From contig NZ_JAATJL010000001.1 of assembly GCF_011927905.1 (NCBI RefSeq), positions 2,604,001 through 2,668,000 on the forward strand: a stretch of DNA of 64,000 nucleotides, read 5' to 3'. This DNA is from Arthrobacter pigmenti. Lineage in GTDB: Bacteria; Actinomycetota; Actinomycetes; Actinomycetales; Micrococcaceae. The notes below the pieces were generated by a model. The model made no database searches and was not told the DNA's origin. It saw nothing but the letters and a program-made list of their open reading frames with translations. This document shows positions 62,281-64,000 of the stretch, one piece after another (positions within the stretch are counted from its first letter, which is position 1; each line of letters starts with the position of its first letter). The position numbers were made by a program, and so were the translations under genes.

Positions 62281-63483
62281 TCAGTCGAACCAGGGGTCCA
62301 ATCCGTGCAGCGGGAAGACTGCCTTGCGCGTGGCCATGATGGACCGGTCCACGCTTTCGTTCGGGTCGAAGCCCGCCTCCCACGATTGCCACCACAGGTC
62401 AGCTCCGTCACCCAGCAGTGCGGGGACTGCACGTCCATAGCGTTCAGTGACGTAAGATCGCCACTCGGCGGGCACCGGCGTCGTCGTCGTAATGTCCGCA
62501 CCAACCGCTACCGCGGTGAGAAGTGTCCACGATCTCGGCACAACCGACGTGATGTTGTATCCGCCTCCGCCAGTGGCAATCCAACGGCTCTCGCAATACC
62601 GTGAAGCAAGGTCTCGGATGCTTAGGGCTGCAGCATGTTGGGCGTCGACCGAGATCCTCAGGTTAGTCAGCGGATCATCCACATGGCTGTCACAGCCATG
62701 CTGACTCACAATCACCTCCGGCTGAAACGCCTCCGCCAACTGGGGAACTACCGCATGGAACGCCCGCAGCCAGGCTGAATCACCCGTGGTGGTCGGCAAT
62801 GCAACGTTCACGGCATAGCCATGCGCGTGCGGCCCACCGATCTCGTCGGAGAACCCGGTTCCGGGAAACAGGCTCACCCCGGTCTCATGAAGCGAGATGG
62901 TCATGACCCGTTTGTCGTCCCAGAAGATCTCCTGGGTTCCATCGCCATGGTGCGCATCGACGTCAACGTACAAAACCCGCTGCACTCCCCCGTCCAGGAG
63001 TCGCTGGACAGCTGCAGCGGCATCGTTGTAGATACAGAACCCGCTTGCACGGGCACGGCCCGCGTGGTGCAACCCGCCGCCGAAGTTGACCCCATGCTGC
63101 ACACTGCCGGACAGCACCGCATCGGCCGCAGCAAGCGAACCACCGACCAGCCGTGCGCTCGCCGAATGCATGCCACTGAAAGCAGGAGTGTCCTCCGTGC
63201 CCAAACCGGCGGTGCCGTACGCGCCATCCGGATCCGCGTCCGCCGCTTTCACCGCTGCCACATAATCAGCAGCATGGACCGTGCATAACTCACTGTCGGC
63301 GGCCACCTCGGGAACCTCGATGCTTACCTGCGGTAAGTCAAACAGTCCGACGGCGCGTACCAGCCTCGCGGTCAGGTCCAGCCGACGCGGATCCATGGGG
63401 TGGTTAGCGCCGAAATTGTACGCAAGCATGGAGTCGTCCCACACCACTCGGGTGCTGAACACGGGAACCGGCGCACTGGACAC
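62281..63483 (-). CDS. acuC: Acetoin utilisation AcuC / histone-deacetylase-family protein
   Basis: The 400-residue zinc deacetylase has the catalytic motifs GGGLHHAGRARASGFCIYND, VDVDAHHGDGTQEIF and HETGVSLFPGTG. AcuC in Bacillus removes acetyl groups from acetyl-CoA synthetase; this is the likely type of target. TAGCCT ends 6 nt before GTG 63483. Confidence 0.92.
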   Translation of the reverse strand: MSSAPVPVFSTRVVWDDSMLAYNFGANHPMDPRRLDLTARLVRAVGLFDLPQVSIEVPEVAADSELCTVHAADYVAAVKAADADPDGAYGTAGLGTEDTPAFSGMHSASARLVGGSLAAADAVLSGSVQHGVNFGGGLHHAGRARASGFCIYNDAAAAVQRLLDGGVQRVLYVDVDAHHGDGTQEIFWDDKRVMTISLHETGVSLFPGTGFSDEIGGPHAHGYAVNVALPTTTGDSAWLRAFHAVVPQLAEAFQPEVIVSQHGCDSHVDDPLTNLRISVDAQHAAALSIRDLASRYCESRWIATGGGGYNITSVVPRSWTLLTAVAVGADITTTTPVPAEWRSYVTERYGRAVPALLGDGADLWWQSWEAGFDPNESVDRSIMATRKAVFPLHGLDPWFD

Positions 63484-63597
63484 CCCAGCAGGCTACGCGA
63501 TCGCTGCCGCTCCTGCCCACAGGTGTTGGCCGGAAGTGGTTTACTACTCGAAGGACTCTAGCGGGCAACTCGAGTGAATCGGAGCTGATCGACAAGG

Positions 63598-64000
63598 ATG
63601 GCAAGAGAACAACCGTCCTGGTTGGGAGGTACTGACCAGGCTCGTTTACGCCCGCTCGCGAGGATTCGCGACTTCATCGACGGCGTAGTCAACAGCTCTC
63701 CAGCGCGGGTCGCGCTACTGGTCTTCTTCCTTGTGGTAATCGTCTTCACCGCGCTGCTGAGCCTGCCGCTCGCCTCCGCGTCCGGAGAGTTCACGCCGCT
63801 ACACGACGCCCTGTTCACTGCAGTTTCCGCCGTCTGCGTGGTGGGACTAACTGTAGTGTCGACAGCGGCTTACTGGTCGTTCTTCGGCCAACTCATCATC
63901 CTCATCGGGATTTTCGTAGGTGGCCTGGGGACCCTTACGCTGGCATCGGTACTGGCGCTGATGGTTAGCAAACGCCTTGGAGTCAGAGGCAAGCTACTAG
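63598..64000 (+). CDS. TrkH/KtrB-type potassium uptake protein, N-terminal part
   Basis: About 134 residues can be read before the window ends. They include two to three helices and the first selectivity-filter region, TAVSAVCVVGLTVVST, which is characteristic of the TrkH/KtrB potassium transporters. A KtrA-like partner may follow beyond the window. The ATG has AAGG immediately before it and GGAG further upstream, so the start is moderately certain. The gap from 63484 holds no recognisable riboswitch. Confidence 0.88.
   Translation, partial: MAREQPSWLGGTDQARLRPLARIRDFIDGVVNSSPARVALLVFFLVVIVFTALLSLPLASASGEFTPLHDALFTAVSAVCVVGLTVVSTAAYWSFFGQLIILIGIFVGGLGTLTLASVLALMVSKRLGVRGKLL

Noticed and set aside
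63484-63597. c-di-AMP riboswitch before the potassium transporter
   Set aside because: The gap is only 114 bp and lacks the long conserved ydaO-type helices.

Overview
The window reads as chromosomal DNA of a high-GC Gram-positive actinobacterium, most likely an Arthrobacter-like member of the Micrococcaceae. The signs are menaquinone genes, a Res/Ccs cytochrome c maturation operon, Rex, a BldC-type regulator, the tiny ribosomal protein bS22, a DUF222-HNH protein, many GTG/TTG starts, many stop-start overlaps and many apparently leaderless promoters. The genus is inferred, not proven. No tRNA, rRNA or CRISPR array was seen.

Layout: 1-3.5 kb holds a cupredoxin lipoprotein/membrane protein/MFS operon (partial at the left edge), a dTMP-kinase-like protein and a metallo-beta-lactamase-fold hydrolase. 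3.5-8 kb is a three-gene 2-oxo acid dehydrogenase operon (E1 alpha, E1 beta, E2) with a divergent Lrp/AsnC regulator. 8.2-12.9 kb is paaABCDE-paaG for phenylacetyl-CoA epoxidation and isomerisation. 13-26.9 kb carries carbohydrate and peptide genes (secreted pullulanase with LacI regulator, oligopeptidase B, GH1 glycosidase, gamma-glutamyltransferase), a Ser/Thr kinase paired with a proline-rich lipoprotein, and an MFS/ArsR pair. 27-40.5 kb holds the rest of the phenylacetate pathway: paaI-paaK, paaR (TetR), paaZ facing a second thioesterase, and paaJ-paaF-paaH. Unrelated genes interrupt it, including a solitary AbiEi/DUF559 gene bracketed by two related 36-bp palindromes. 40.6-46.8 kb has an antibiotic-resistance-type ABC-F protein, dodecin, and menB-menE-menA. 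47-49 kb has an IS481-family insertion lodged in the loop of a long inverted repeat. 49-54 kb is ccsB-resB-ccdA-resA plus a phosphoglycerate-mutase-like phosphatase. 54-59.5 kb has yceI, rex, a glutaredoxin-like protein, an HAD phosphatase, bS22, bldC and DAHP synthase with an aromatic leader peptide. The right end has a DUF222-HNH protein, an ArsR regulator, an AcuC-type deacetylase and the start of a TrkH/KtrB potassium transporter.

The five separated paa transcription units appear to be joined by one TetR-type operator (core ACCGAACGTTC) that overlaps the likely -10 boxes, so they probably form a PaaR regulon: PaaK activates phenylacetate, PaaABCDE epoxidises it, PaaG isomerises it, PaaZ opens and oxidises the ring, and PaaF-PaaH-PaaJ run beta-oxidation.

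The most noteworthy non-coding signals are a 92-bp dispersed structured repeat (two copies of equal length), the palindrome pair around the DUF559 gene, the aroR-type leader before DAHP synthase, the PaaR operators, the IS in a hairpin loop, and a set of start codons placed exactly where transcription should begin.
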